Made by a program: the position numbers and the translations under genes
Notes under the pieces: generated by a model
Databases searched by the model: none
Seen by the model: only the letters and a program-made list of their open reading frames with translations
Told to the model about the DNA's origin: nothing
NCBI GenBank assembly: GCA_907165275.2
Contig: OU015657.1
Span: 13,353,001-13,417,000 of the forward strand
Direction of reading: 5' to 3'
Length of the DNA stretch: 64,000 nt
DNA from: Zygaena filipendulae
Taxonomy: Eukaryota > Arthropoda > Insecta > Lepidoptera > Zygaenidae
Shown: positions 1-10,851 of the stretch, one piece after another
Layout of the letters: each line of letters starts with the position of its first letter
Position numbering within the stretch: the stretch's first letter is position 1

Positions 1-145
1 TACTAAACTGATTTTAAAAATTATTTCACTTACAAGAAGCTAAAGTGTTCTTGAGTGATAAAGCGTATGTACTTTTTATTCCGGAATTCTCACAGTAACT
101 CCGAAATTAACTCAAGTGAAACCGTGAGGAATCGACTAATATTAG
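1..145 (-). repeat. Family L repeat, reverse copy
   Basis: Reverse copy of the commonest repeat in the window. It shows the block around ATTCCGGAATTCTCACAGTAA followed by GTGAAACCGTGAGG, a decayed form of the reverse-complemented head. The left end may lie outside the window. Classification is uncertain; it is probably a retrotransposon 3' part. Confidence 0.6.
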
Positions 146-892
146 ATATTTTCCTTGATGTAAGCAGATTAGTTAACTAAGCAATCCCGAACAATTACTT
201 AACTAAAAGCACACACCGACGCATCGTCGTATTAAAACAAAACGCAGGGTGCTCTTAGAAAAACCGATTAATTTTACGGCGCCAGCTAATTCTATCAAAG
301 TCCTCTCTCCGCTTTAATAGCGCCCAACAAAATAAGACCCTTAAAAACTAATGTTCAGCCTTAAGACCACCGCAAATACCTCTTTGTGACTCGAGACAGA
401 ACCTGGCTCGAGAAACTCGCTCTCCCACCACATCGAACATACCGAAATGTACCTTAAGCGTGACTACAAAGGTTCAATATGGAAGAGCACGCGAACACAT
501 TTCGAGGCGAATAAAGACGGCGGGCGCAGATTAAAAAGTTGGAGTCGGTCGCGCGATGTCATTGTAAGTGGAAAATGAGTTAAATAAGGCAATACATTTT
601 AATTAGGAAGAAGGGAGCCCTTTATTCCTTACGCGATAACTCGCCGAGTGCTCTATTAATTGAATTTCATGTTTAATTAACTCGAACCGGCGGAAGGCAC
701 AGATAATCCGTCCGCGGATCTCGCTCTTTGTGCTTCTTGATTAAATTTAAGTTCGCCAAGTTTTTGTCGAACGGAAAGTTTTTCGATATCGAACGCTGGG
801 CGGGCGGCGGCGGGGCGGCGGCGGCGACGGATGCTGATGTTTATTTTTGTGATTTGACGATCCACTGTTGTTTTATGATCAATTCCATTACA
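146..892. other. No gene seen
   Basis: AT-rich sequence with one GC-rich stretch. Short open frames here use non-ATG starts and match nothing I recognise. Confidence 0.6.
797..830 (+). repeat. CGG-rich run
   Basis: Run of G-doublets and G-triplets in GGC/CGG units. A low-complexity GC patch inside AT-rich DNA, with possible G-quadruplex potential on the + strand. Confidence 0.6.
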
Positions 893-950
893 GACTAGCT
901 GTCCACCCGCGGTTTTACTCCAGTCAATTATGGAACTCACGAACTCTGTG
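893..950 (+). repeat. Family L head fragment
   Basis: Reads ACTAGCTGTCCACCCGCGGT then TTTTACTCC, the start of family L, and breaks off just before MITE A1. Confidence 0.6.
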
Positions 951-963
951 TCGCCCCGAACAT

Positions 964-1196
964 GGCCCTTATTCACTATGACCATAACGCGACGCGTTAA
1001 GATAAAGCGCCACTTAAATTGCTTTTCCCTCGTGTTCGAAGAAGTTTCACTATAAAAAATATATTAACTTACAACGTTTCTTTTGTCATAAAGAATATAA
1101 ATTTCTTATATTTTTGCATCTGGAGCGTTTGGGATTGGGTTTTTGGGACGCGCGTTATGGGCAAGGAATGTTGTTGGTCATAGTGAATGAGGGCCC
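964..1196. mobile_element. MITE family A, copy A1
   Basis: About 233 bp with terminal inverted repeats. The left end reads GGCCCTTATTCACTATGACC and the right end is its near complement (GGTCATAGTGAATGAGGGCC). Two further copies lie at 55064-55280 and 62572-63364, with shared interior such as GAACGTTTGGGA and CGCGTTATGGGCAAGG. It is non-coding and therefore non-autonomous. I could not define a target-site duplication, so the superfamily is unknown. Confidence 0.8.
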
Positions 1197-1889
1197 AGTA
1201 CTCTGTCACTCGGGGATAGGTACATGACGTGTCTTCTTATGAGTGGATGATTTTTTTGAATCCGTTCAGTAGTTGTAAAGATTACCTTCTACTACCAACC
1301 TTACAAACTCATAAAATAGACGAAGTTTAAGCCGCAGGGGCAGTAGCTAGTGCTATTTAAGTCAGTTATTGTCAAATACTTAATTATGGACATAGGTACC
1401 TACAACTACAATGAACGCTAGGGCACTAATTCAAACTTCACGGTTTTTCTCTAATAAATTTGTTGTTTCATTTCTTGCGTTTTCTTCTTTACACAGACAC
1501 TGGCAACTGTTTCTGGTTTTTTAAAAGCAAATAGCCGGATGATCTCCAGACAGAACACTTAGGTTGGTACCTACTAGGGCATCTTCAAATATCCCATGAC
1601 ATTCGACAGCATAGAATTAAACGCTAGTGGTTGCGACGCCGTGAATTATAACTTAAACAATACAACGGCCCATATAAAGGCTTAGGAGGCTTATCTGAGA
1701 CGTTTAGGGGTCCGCGGGCACAGATCTTGAGGGCCTAATTGCCGCCGGAGGCCCTCGGCGGTGCCATTAATATGAGTTAGTACATTACGCTCTTATCTCA
1801 GTGTGCGGAACCAAGGGTCCCTTGAGCTGATATAATTGTTATTTTTATTATAAGTCAATTAGTTGGTCAAGTTGGTTAGTAATTTTATA
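1197..1889. other. No gene; decayed repeat scraps
   Basis: No credible coding region. About 1255-1300 (CCGTTCAGTAGTTGTAAAG) and 1327-1352 (GCCGCAGGGGCAGTAGCTAG) look like fragments of family L or a relative. A GC-rich, partly self-complementary patch lies at about 1725-1770. Confidence 0.5.
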
Positions 1890-2075
1890 TTTCAAGCGTT
1901 CAAACGAACCTATACCAGTATTTCTTGCGATGTCACGGGCAGGAATCCTGAGATAAAGGTACCGTGTGTCCTTTCTGTAACCTTGACAATGTGTATGCGA
2001 AACGTCACGATGATCGGTTGATTAGTTAAATCACAATAAACAAACTCGCATTCGCATTTTTAATATTAGTTAGGA
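1890..2075 (+). repeat. Family L repeat, 3' part
   Basis: Contains the middle block (CACGATGATCGGTTGATTAG) and the typical 3' end, ACAAACTCGCATTCGCATTT followed by TTAATATTAGTTAGGAT. The head is degenerate. Confidence 0.7.
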
Positions 2076-2430
2076 TTATGTTTTTTACATGGTGATGCAC
2101 AATGAGCACAGATACAAAAAACAAAGCTATATAGTATCCGGAAGCGACTCAGCGTGTGTGGAGTAAGGATGTTACAGAGCTTCAACTACGACTCCGATAA
2201 GTCCGAACTTCCGAATGATATTACACCTCTAGCTCCGACTTCGGCTCTGTTACTTTTGAATCGGAGGTTTTTAAACAGAGGTTTACGAATGTCGTGCGGT
2301 AAGCCCTCCCCACGAGTTTACTTTCCTCAATTACTCTTTCGTTATTATACACAATACAGATGATGATTAACATATATCTTTTCTGCCACCACCTCTGACT
2401 CCGACAAACCGACAGACGACAAACTTCAGA
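2076..2430. other. No gene seen
   Basis: Contains a stretch with repeated CTCCGA-type words (about 2180-2260). Open frames on both strands are short and unrecognised. Confidence 0.5.
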
Positions 2431-2793
2431 GCGATGATAGCTCAGTGGTTGGTGCGTTCGCATCAAACGCCGCAAGGCGTAGCGCGTAGGTTCAACCCTA
2501 ACAATGAGCTTGAGCTGTCGGTAAAGGAAAACATCGTGAGAAAACCATAGCATGGCGGTAGGGCGCTCTCTAGTGCCCGGCTGGCTAGCTACCACCTTCA
2601 AGTTGCAAATCTGTCACCGAGCACCTAACGGTGTGTTCCGGCAGCCCCTCTTGAAAGCCAGTTCCCATCCCCGTTCCAGGTCAGCAACGCACCTGCATGC
2701 CTTCTGGTGTTGCAGACGTCTATGGGTGGTGGTAATCACTTACGATCAGGTGTACCACTTGCCCGTTTGCCCTCTATGACATAAAAAAAAAAA
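2431..2793 (+). mobile_element. tRNA-derived SINE with poly-A tail
   Basis: The head is tRNA-like, with an internal RNA polymerase III A box TAGCTCAGTGG at 2438-2448 and a B box GGTTCAACCC at 2489-2498, correctly ordered and spaced. An unrelated body follows, ending in CCCGTTTGCCCTCTATGAC and an A-run at 2783-2793. The 3' portion recurs in reverse orientation at 8747-8915. The layout (Pol III promoter, body, A-tail) is that of a SINE moved by a LINE reverse transcriptase. A possible imperfect target duplication is ACAAACTT/ACAAATTT. Confidence 0.85.
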
Positions 2794-3045
2794 CAAATTT
2801 AAAAACTCCGACTCCGACTTGGGTCGGATAAAATACCGACGTACCATCCCTAGTATAGTCAGGAGACCGGAGGCCGGTGTCCACACGTCACTCCGCGGGG
2901 GGGCCGGCTCGTGCCCCAATGCTTTGCATAACTTGCAGTTAGCACGCGCGTGTATGGTATAGTCAGCCAAATTTAGAGATTAACTATCGGCGTTACCACG
3001 CAGCTTTACTCGAATCAACTTGGCGATAGCCACGGTGCCCGGTAT

Positions 3046-3145
3046 GAAAATACTAAATTCTATTTAATTTTAGTCCGTCGGTTAGATAATAAAATAATAA
3101 TAGACAAGAACTTTTTTGATTTTTGAAATCAATGAAAAAATACTT
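3046..3145. mobile_element. MITE family D, partial end
   Basis: One terminal part only: AAATTCTATTTAATTTTAGT then CCGTCGGTTAGATAATAAAA and an AATAGACA word, matching the ends of the full copies at 32.7, 41.5 and 42.2 kb. The rest is missing or decayed. Confidence 0.55.
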
Positions 3146-5717
3146 ACAAAAAGCGCATTGAAGCGTCATACAAAGAACACACCTTCCAAGTTTCAGGTCT
3201 CTACGATCAGTGGTTTAGGCTGTCCGTTGATCCGTCAGTCAGTGATTCAGGACAAAGCATTTTATATGCAGGTGTAGATAATTTTTCGTGGTATACCTAC
3301 ATAATACAATACGTATAATACAGTATTTATGATCAGAAAACATGGTACTTTAATATTTCTCATTCGTTTTATCTCAATAATGAACGTGGTTAAATCCAGT
3401 CTAAGATAGTTAAAAGCATGTTGAAACATAAAACTTTCCAAGATACAACAACTAAGATAGGGGTTGTAAATAATAGGCAATTGCAATGAGTCATCCAAAC
3501 AACCCTTCTGTGGAGCAGCTAACGCAATAAAGGTCGCACTGACTGTCGCCATGAAAGAAAACTAAATTGTCCGTGCCGACCTAACTGGCTTCTCTTGAAA
3601 GCTAACCCATGGCCGTAACACGACCACTCGACGTGGACCTGTCGCGTCGCCCGCGTTACCTCGCAGCTCTGCAGAGGTGGTCGGCCGGGGGAGGGGACGG
3701 AGCCCACGCTAGGCTGGTCGCGGCTGTAACAATTATAAATAAGTAGGTTGCAGCAATAACGGGCTGCGACGTGCATTATATCAAGGAAACTGCCTGCGAT
3801 GTTGCGCCACCTACGAGACATCTCACATAGAGTAAGTGGGGGTAAAGTAGAAGCGACAACACACTGTGTTAAGCGCTTTTATGAATATCAATTTATATTA
3901 ATACAATAACTCGATAATAATATCTAATAATATTCGATAACTGTACGGCGGCATCTATTGTATCTACCGTGACAGTATCGGAATAAGAATTTGAGCAGTA
4001 AATTGTTTTGAAGCTTGTTAATTTATGTTAGGAAAATTTTAATTATGAAAAAAATATTCAACTTTTTTTTAAAAGCATTGGTCATATTTTACGTAATTTA
4101 CGATAATTTGCTATAATTGCTATATTGTGAGCACGCTTACAATAAAAAAAAATCATACACATAGCTCCTAAAGTAGGTACCATACATAACGCTGATAATA
4201 CACTCAAGTTTTCCTCATTGACGATTAATATTCATCGAAATCAGTTGTTGAGTCAATTAGTGATTGTAATATTAAACCGTGTGTCCAGTCTGTTAACTCC
4301 ACGCCTTGCGTAATCTGCATAGCATTGGACGCTCATAGCCCATAGGCCATTCATAACCCGCTTGCAGGCAGACGTTTTTATTTGCGTGCGCGCTGTTAAT
4401 ACAGAGACACCGACATAAAAACAACACTCAAATAACGAATAAGCAGCGCTTTAAAGCTCTCCCCGGCTCCGTATTAGGTAGTTAAATTTACATTTTACAT
4501 TTAATATTTTCAGCCGTGAAAGTTATTGGGTTGTTTCGTTGATTTCGTGTTGCGTTGCGAAATGGATTTATTGTCGCGCTCGCACCGCTGAAGCTGTCGC
4601 GTTTTTGTCTGTTTGTTTTCTTTACATTGTGTATGTTTAAGGCTGTTTTAATGCTGCTGAAAAGTTCTAAACTGCAACTTTTATAACCAAAAATCTAGCC
4701 AAATCACTCCTCGGTAAATACTAGTAGATAAATAAATAAATTAGGAAAAGAAATTCAGAATAACATCTGATTTAAAACTCTTTTCAAAGAAACACACGCA
4801 ATGAAATCGAGTATCATTCTGCACTTTGTTTGAATGTATCTCGTAAGGAAACTCCTTTGAAACTCAATTTGTTCGGAATTCGAAAATTATTCAAAGTTCG
4901 AACGTAATAGGGATGTAAACAGACGCATTTGGACTATTCAGTTGTTACCTGCCAGTCCCGGGGCGAGCCCGGGCGATACGGGATAGGTGCCGTCCCGCGG
5001 GATCGAGGTACGTTTCCCCGGATTGGCGAATATTGTCTGCTCACGGAATTTATCGCTCTCTATGCATACGTCACAATTTGTAAACGTAGCTATTTATTTA
5101 CCTCCGCAGACTGAAAATGTCTTCGCGCGAAATTTTATGCGAACGTTTGGATGTGTATTTTACATGGAGGTGAAATCAGCTAGGTAACTGAACACACAAT
5201 ACACATTGACACAATATGATATCAATGTCTTGCAAGTGAATTGACAATAACCACCAATTATAGTGTCTTCTTGATTCAAATTCATTTGTTTCGTTTTCGG
5301 GATTGGTTTTGCCTCTTTCTGTTTTAGTCACTCTCTCTCTAAAGTCTAAACAAGTGAGTGATAGTTTATGAAATACCTAATTAATAAGAATTTTTAATGA
5401 AATGTCGAAGATATATAATAAAATTACACAAAATTTCGCTGTTAAATTGTTTACCGTAACAAAGACAAATAAAACTTGCAAAGTTAATGTTTGTGTTTAC
5501 AGTAAATATGCAAGGGATTAATCTTTTTTTATATTAGAATCTGTAAAATGAGTCGATTTATATGCAGTTTTTAGTCGTTTAAGTGTTTTAGCATCACAAC
5601 ATAACTCTCGGCTGCAGACTGTACTTTGTCGTTTTAGTGCTCGCGTTGTTTATGCGCTGCGACTTTGAATTGTTTATGAGATATTCATATGAATTATAAT
5701 TTTTCGTTTTTACTATG
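3146..5717. other. No recognised gene
   Basis: Mostly AT-rich. A GC-rich patch lies at about 3590-3730 and another at 4945-5030 (CCCGGGGCGAGCCCGGGCGA). A small ATG-poor frame across 4929-5187 matches nothing I know. Possible regulatory DNA, but without internal proof. Confidence 0.4.
3804..3812 (-). promoter_or_regulatory. CTCF-like core AGGTGGCGC
   Basis: GCGCCACCT on the + strand is the reverse of AGGTGGCGC, the core bound by insect CTCF insulator protein. Identical words occur at 29149-29157 and 43251-43259. Sequence match only. Confidence 0.25.
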
Positions 5718-5764
5718 AAAATAAAATGGGTGAAAAATAATGTCTTTTTCACCCATTTTATTTT
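5718..5764. repeat. Perfect 20-bp stem hairpin
   Basis: AAAATAAAATGGGTGAAAAA at 5718-5737 is exactly complementary to TTTTTCACCCATTTTATTTT at 5745-5764, with a 7-base loop. It could be the remnant of a foldback MITE or a structured RNA. Nothing in its flanks decides which. Confidence 0.8.
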
Positions 5765-5794
5765 GCTACATTAGTTGCTGTTTGTATCTTTGCG

Positions 5795-5973
5795 AAAGTA
5801 ACTTTTTCTGTCTGTCTGTTACCTTTTTATACCTATTACCTAAACTACTCAATTGATCATTAGGTATAAATTTTACATGAATTTTATCAGAGGCTTAGAA
5901 AAGGACAAAGGGTACTTTTGATCCCGGAGTTCCCGCGAGAACTCCAAAAATAACGCGACTGAAACAGTAGAGA
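5795..5973 (-). repeat. Family L repeat, reverse copy
   Basis: Contains the CTGTCTGTCTGTTACC start, GGACAAAGGGTACTTTTGAT and GAGTTCCCGCGAGAACTCC in reverse-copy order, ending near GACTGAAACAGTAGAG. Confidence 0.7.
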
Positions 5974-6012
5974 ACAGCCAATGCTTTTTAACTAAGTTAA
6001 GTATATAATATC

Positions 6013-6170
6013 ACTAGCTGTTTCGCGCGATTTCAGCCGCGGTAATTTTGGAGTACTCGCGGAAATTCCGGTTTACAATATAGCTTACGTCACTCAGGGA
6101 TAATGAAGCATTCTAATGGAGAAAGAATTTTTGAAATCGATCCATTAGTATTTTATCTGTTCGGTTACTC
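6013..6170 (+). repeat. Family L repeat, forward copy
   Basis: Head CTAGCTGTTTCGCGCGATTT, then TTCCGGTTTACAATATAGCT and CAGGGATAATGAAGCATTCT. The same subfamily recurs at 40441-40637, so the two are comparable copies. Confidence 0.75.
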
Positions 6171-7666
6171 CGATAAAAGACGTCATTAACCTATCTACTG
6201 TATCAACATAACACTTTGATACCTAATTTTTAACGAGCCTTTTGAAAGCTTCCCGCCAAACATAGAGCCACAAACAAAAAAATAGGGTAAAACAACATCA
6301 AAACAAACGATGACAATCTCCTGTCATCGGAGGGAAGAAACTTTGATAACAAAAGGTTTAAAAAAGTGAAAAGTGAAAAATGACGCAGCAACGTCACCAT
6401 TCGCCACTAGTGTCGTTCCCGGGGCGGTGATAAAACAAAACATCGCTAATTGCTCGCCTTCTTTTATGGCGGTGAAGTGAAATATTGCTTAGAAACGCTT
6501 TGTTGTCGATATCGCGTCTCGAAAACCGCGCAGTGTGAGTTTCGTCCCAATATAAAAAGGGTTCCGTGTCGCAAAGTGTCGTTATTGTTTTAAAAACATT
6601 TTTTTGTGCTGTCCGGCAGGTCCTGCAGGTCCTGCAGGCTATTAGATGTTACGTAATATCTCCGGCAGTTGTAAAAATATTTTTGTTTTTCAAAGAATTT
6701 ACTTAGACGGTAGACCTATGTAGATTTAATTTTTGTATCCAAAATGACTATAAATAATATTACCACATACAACGTGTTACTGAATTAACCGAAATCCTGA
6801 TACACCCCATTTTAAAGAAAATGTGACTAAAATATAAATGATGTCAAAAAAATTAGTAGTTTCAAAGTTATTTAACTTTATTTTCGAACGCAAGCTCTAC
6901 ACCCGCAGCTACGTGTCAATGACCGATTCGATTTTTTGCTACGGGCGGCGTGCGCGCTAAATATTGTATTAGGTATAAATAATGGGCTAGTAAAAATGAA
7001 AAAATATAAACTTTATTAATATTATATGGTGCGATCGATTCGGAAGTCGATTCTGAGCCAACTACTTTTTAGATTTCAGTCAATTAATTAACACGTTGTA
7101 TATAACTATGATTATAACCTTTATTCTAGATTTATCTTTTTAATTATAAACTGACCCAGCCCATTATTTCTCATCTTTTAGATAGACACCACTGGGGGAA
7201 TTTTTACTTATACATCCCTCCTGAGCTTATGCTCCTGAGCTGGAGGCGTGTACACTGTACGTACAGAACCAAGTTTCGATGGATATTTCACGGACCCCGA
7301 AAACATTCCACTTTGTAAACACCTCCCTTGTTTGTTAATCTCTTGGACAAGCGAAGGATAAGGCGTGAGTGATTCGCCGCAAACAATATACAAACAACGA
7401 AAAAAGTTATTAATTATATTTATCAAGGCGTTTCCCCTTGCTTAGAACAAAGGAGCAGTCTTTAATGGTCGTCAAGGAAATTTCGACGGAACCACAATTC
7501 AAAGGATGATCGTCTTATTTAGTTTTAACAATAATCCTCTGATTAGCAAATAAATAGTGAGATATCACATCACAAGTCCAGCTTGAACCGACACATATAC
7601 CTGTAGCTGGTTTATTAAGATTTTTTGAAACAGACCTATTTATTTATTATCCATTTTCTTTTCTCA
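6171..7666. other. No gene seen; TATA-like word and minisatellite
   Basis: At 6551-6559 there is TATAAAAAG in a moderately GC-rich setting, a possible core promoter but with no attached reading frame. At about 6618-6638 the 9-mer GGTCCTGCA is repeated in tandem. Otherwise AT-rich and unassigned. Confidence 0.4.
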
Positions 7667-8209
7667 ATGCATAATATGAACCTAGAGCACTATAATTTTA
7701 TCGCAGAGTGCTGCTGGTACGACTGGGTTGGCTTATGTTCAAAGTGTTCCTATAATAATAATAATAAAAATAAAAGCCTTTTATTTCTTGCTTTTACATG
7801 GTATACAGTTTCAAAAATTAGAAAAAAAAAAACAGTGTGCATACAGAATTTTTCCACTAATTCCGATTATACTTTATATGCCACTGTTTTTGCTTCTAAA
7901 AGAACGATAAAAAATATCATATTTAAACATGACATTTTCTATAGTAGTTTAATTGAGTATGTTCCCATTTCGAATAATAGTGTGATTGAAAATGTTAGTA
8001 AAGTTTTAGCGTGGTTTATAACTAGATATATTACCGATATAAATATACCTACGTATCAGAGAGAAGAAAATCGACAAATTGTTACACAGTTGAGAATCTT
8101 CACTCTCAACTCCCGACTCCAGAACACCAATAAACACCTCCCCGGCCCAACTCTCACCTATAACATTTCAATTTATCATCCGTTTAATATTCCCTGTTTA
8201 CAACATTAA
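7667..8209 (+). CDS. Unrecognised 180-codon open frame
   Basis: An ATG at 7667 opens a frame that runs without a stop to 8209; upstream the same frame stays open to about 7625 without an ATG. The product would be rich in Phe, Ile, Tyr, Asn and Lys, as expected of AT-rich DNA, with a hydrophobic stretch near the middle (VLAWFITRYITDI). I recognise no domain. A frame this long is unusual in AT-rich sequence, where stop codons are frequent, so it may be a decayed transposon part, a single-exon or orphan gene, or chance. The AATAATAATAATAAAAATAA and AGCCTTTTATTT near 7754-7790 resemble a retroposon tail, which argues for repeat origin. Confidence 0.2.
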   Translation: MHNMNLEHYNFIAECCWYDWVGLCSKCSYNNNNKNKSLLFLAFTWYTVSKIRKKKTVCIQNFSTNSDYTLYATVFASKRTIKNIIFKHDIFYSSLIEYVPISNNSVIENVSKVLAWFITRYITDINIPTYQREENRQIVTQLRIFTLNSRLQNTNKHLPGPTLTYNISIYHPFNIPCLQH

Positions 8210-8746
8210 CCCTTACCTTGCGCGGTCCTTCAATTTATCTGTTCTAATCTGCCAAGACTTGTCGAGTTAAAATGAGAGAGCAGGAAGAACAACAGTCTCA
8301 TATAGCTGCATCCCTTTTTGGCTGATGACTACGTGGGTTTCGACTGCCTCTGGTACAGTGGCTGGTGTCTAATCTACTCGGTTATTGTCCAACTTGAACA
8401 GTTACCCGCCAGCGGTTTCTGTTTGGCGCAAGTTGCCAATGTTACTAAGCGTCGTGAAGATAGGCGCGGTGCTTAGAGTTGTTGGCAATTGTCAGGGCAC
8501 TTGTTAAATCGAGGTGTGGAAGTTGCAACTGTTTGCCCTACATTTGTGGTTTTATGGGTGTAGTTTCGGCAAAGAATTGCACTTTGGAAGATAAAGTCTT
8601 AAACTTAATTATGATTTCAAAATAGGCCTTGTCTTACACTTAAGGTAACGCTTATTGTCCGAAGATATAGTCATAAACAGATTGACATACAACTATCATA
8701 ATATCTGCCACCGCCTGTGCTCAAAACGAGCCCATTTTAAGTCTTT
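8210..8746. other. No gene seen
   Basis: Moderate-GC, non-repetitive stretch at about 8280-8540 with partial self-complementarity (CAAGTTGCCAATGTTAC against GTTGGCAATTG). Possible conserved non-coding DNA, undecided. Confidence 0.35.
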
Positions 8747-8915
8747 GTTTTTTATGTCATAGCGGGCAAACGGGCAAGTGGCACACCAGATGGTAAGTGA
8801 TTACCGCCACCCATGGACATCTGCAACACCAGAAGGTATAGAGATGCGTTGCCGACCTGGAATGGGGATAGGAACTGACTTTCAAGTGGGCCTGCCGGAA
8901 CACACCGTTAGGTCT
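8747..8915 (-). mobile_element. 5'-truncated SINE, reverse orientation
   Basis: Starts with a T-run and TATGTCATAGCGGGCAAACG, the reverse of the 3' end of the SINE at 2431-2793, and stays alignable to CCGGAACACACCGTTAGGT. The tRNA-like head is absent, as expected from 5' truncation during reverse transcription. Confidence 0.8.
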
Positions 8916-9839
8916 TCGACTAATTACAGCAATTTGATTTTGAACGTTGTTCTTTTGTACCTATACTTTTAAATCTAGGTAGATTGTAAATTTTTTTCAT
9001 CTTATAGAATATTTATTTCGATATGCACTGCGCCATAGTCGAGCTATAAACAAATGAAGTTCCAAGTAAATTCGAAATATGAAAAACAATAATTAATCTA
9101 AACTCGCTCCCCCACGTTCCCCGCGCAACTTCAGTCGCAAGGGACGCTATAAACTATAATGACGTACCCAAGTTAAAAACAAGTTCGTTGGAAAGCGATA
9201 TTATAACAAGGGAAGGCAATAAAGCGATTCGCAACTAACGTCTTCGTGAAGGTGCGATGACTCTCCACATTCACCCCCTCTCGGCTGGCGCTGTTGGCTC
9301 CGCACGCACAGACAAAACACATGGAAATTTGAATATGTTTGTATAGCTTTAGACAGACCAGTGAGTTCGAAGAAAAAGATACTGCAATGATGGGTCATAA
9401 TATATCAATTATGAATCATGAATAAATAACTAAACGTACATAATAATGTAAAAATCTTGTAGGCTAGATTTACAGTTTCATACAATTGTTTAAACAGAAG
9501 ATAACTTCAAAATCTGACTACTTCGCAGCAATACATTCCTATAAGAGTTTTCTTAAGTGGATAGGTAGGTATACGTTTAAAACAGAATCCATGTACTTAC
9601 AAACACTCCCAAATAAATAGTTGGGAACTGACACAGTGAACCGGATATCGCCTTGAGCGGACACTGTGCGGCTCCAACTTACGTTGAACTTAAAACTTAA
9701 CATCTTACTTGGAAGAGTTCCTACATAGTGAATGTTCCTTAAATACCTGTAATACTTGGGAAACAAATCAATTTTAGATTACAAATATTTCAAGACGGGC
9801 AAAATTTTATAGGGTATTTATTTTTCCTGGCTTTACACG
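8916..9839. other. No gene seen
   Basis: AT-rich with a small GC patch at about 9225-9310. Short frames on the minus strand are not recognised. Confidence 0.5.
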
Positions 9840-9958
9840 GTGCTTTCTTCTATTTTTTCGCCATTGGATACAGGAACCGCAGGAGCTGTCTTTGTGACGA
9901 TGACACAGGCCTTTGCAGCAGTGGACGTCTATCGACTGATATGATGATGCGAAACTTG
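9840..9958 (+). mobile_element. LINE 3' end fragment
   Basis: Contains GCAGCAGTGGACGTCTATCG followed by ACTGATATGATGATGCG. A C(A/C)GCAGTGG(G)ACG..GGCTGATGATG ending is, as I recall, typical of lepidopteran non-LTR elements with short ATG-repeat tails. Only the last bases survive. Confidence 0.6.
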
Positions 9959-10787
9959 AATATTTTTCTTCTTCTTGTGCAATGACGATTATGAAATTTC
10001 ACTGAGTTTCAGCTGCAGTTTGCTGCAACCATACCAACTTTAATATACCTTAGTGTTAGGAACATCTTTGAATCCACGTCTGCTAAAGTACTATATGTAC
10101 CTACCCTACTGACAATATAGGTACATATCTATGTAAACCTAGATTACTGTAGCAATAATAACCTGTTTGTTTGTTCCCAAGTACAGCTATCGGTCGGCCG
10201 GTGTGCGGATGTCCGGCACGATACCGCACGGAGCCGCACTGTGCGCGATTGTACCGTCGGTACAGTCAGCAACAGGAATATGTAACACTTTTGACACTCA
10301 TTGAATATTATTGCAATAGTAATAAAGTTCAACGACTGGTCAGTGTTTAGGTATTGGTGCTGCTGACTGTACCTACAGCCGTTATCGGGGACACGTGTTT
10401 ATTTATAATTATCGAACTGGTGTAGTGATCGCTTTTGTTTATGTGATGATGATGTGGGCATAATAAGTACATAAGTATAATAATAAAATTTTCAAACTTC
10501 TGACTTATTTAATTTCTGACGAGATGCATAAGTAAATACCTATAACCTTTTTTAAATCCCGGTTCATACGTAGCTTTTGAGGTTATTTGCAACTCACGCA
10601 AGTAAAACATTTATTTTTAATTTTTGCAATCGCGGAATTTGCGCAAATCCGTGTTCTACGAACTGTTTAAATTGACAAATTAGTCTTTTTTAATTTATTT
10701 CTATACCAAATTATATTACCTGTGGTACTTATAACTAATTTGGGTTGACCTGGTACCCACAATACAGACTGAGTTTGGGACCAGCCC
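9959..10787. other. No gene; small GC patch
   Basis: A GC patch at about 10185-10280 has the short palindrome GTACCGTCGGTAC. The rest is AT-rich and unassigned. Confidence 0.45.
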
Positions 10788-10851
10788 CCCTAGCCAAGTT
10801 TACAATCTACATTCGTTACCGCACAGAAAACTGAGAAACGAATCGTAATGT
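10788..10851. mobile_element. MITE family C, left-end fragment
   Basis: CCAGCCCCCCTAGCCAAGTT then TACAATCTA, matching the ends of C1 (63798-63987). The right end is missing and the copy decays into a T-run. Confidence 0.6.

Noticed and set aside
2431..2505. Functional tRNA gene
   Set aside because: A and B boxes are present, but the sequence continues into a SINE body and poly-A tail without a credible acceptor-stem end or T-run terminator.
2221..2970. Overlapping frames in the SINE region
   Set aside because: They lie within a tRNA-derived SINE and its flank; SINEs do not encode protein.
6541..6660. Gene promoter at TATAAAAAG
   Set aside because: No initiator or reading frame downstream that fits; TATA-like words are common in AT-rich DNA.
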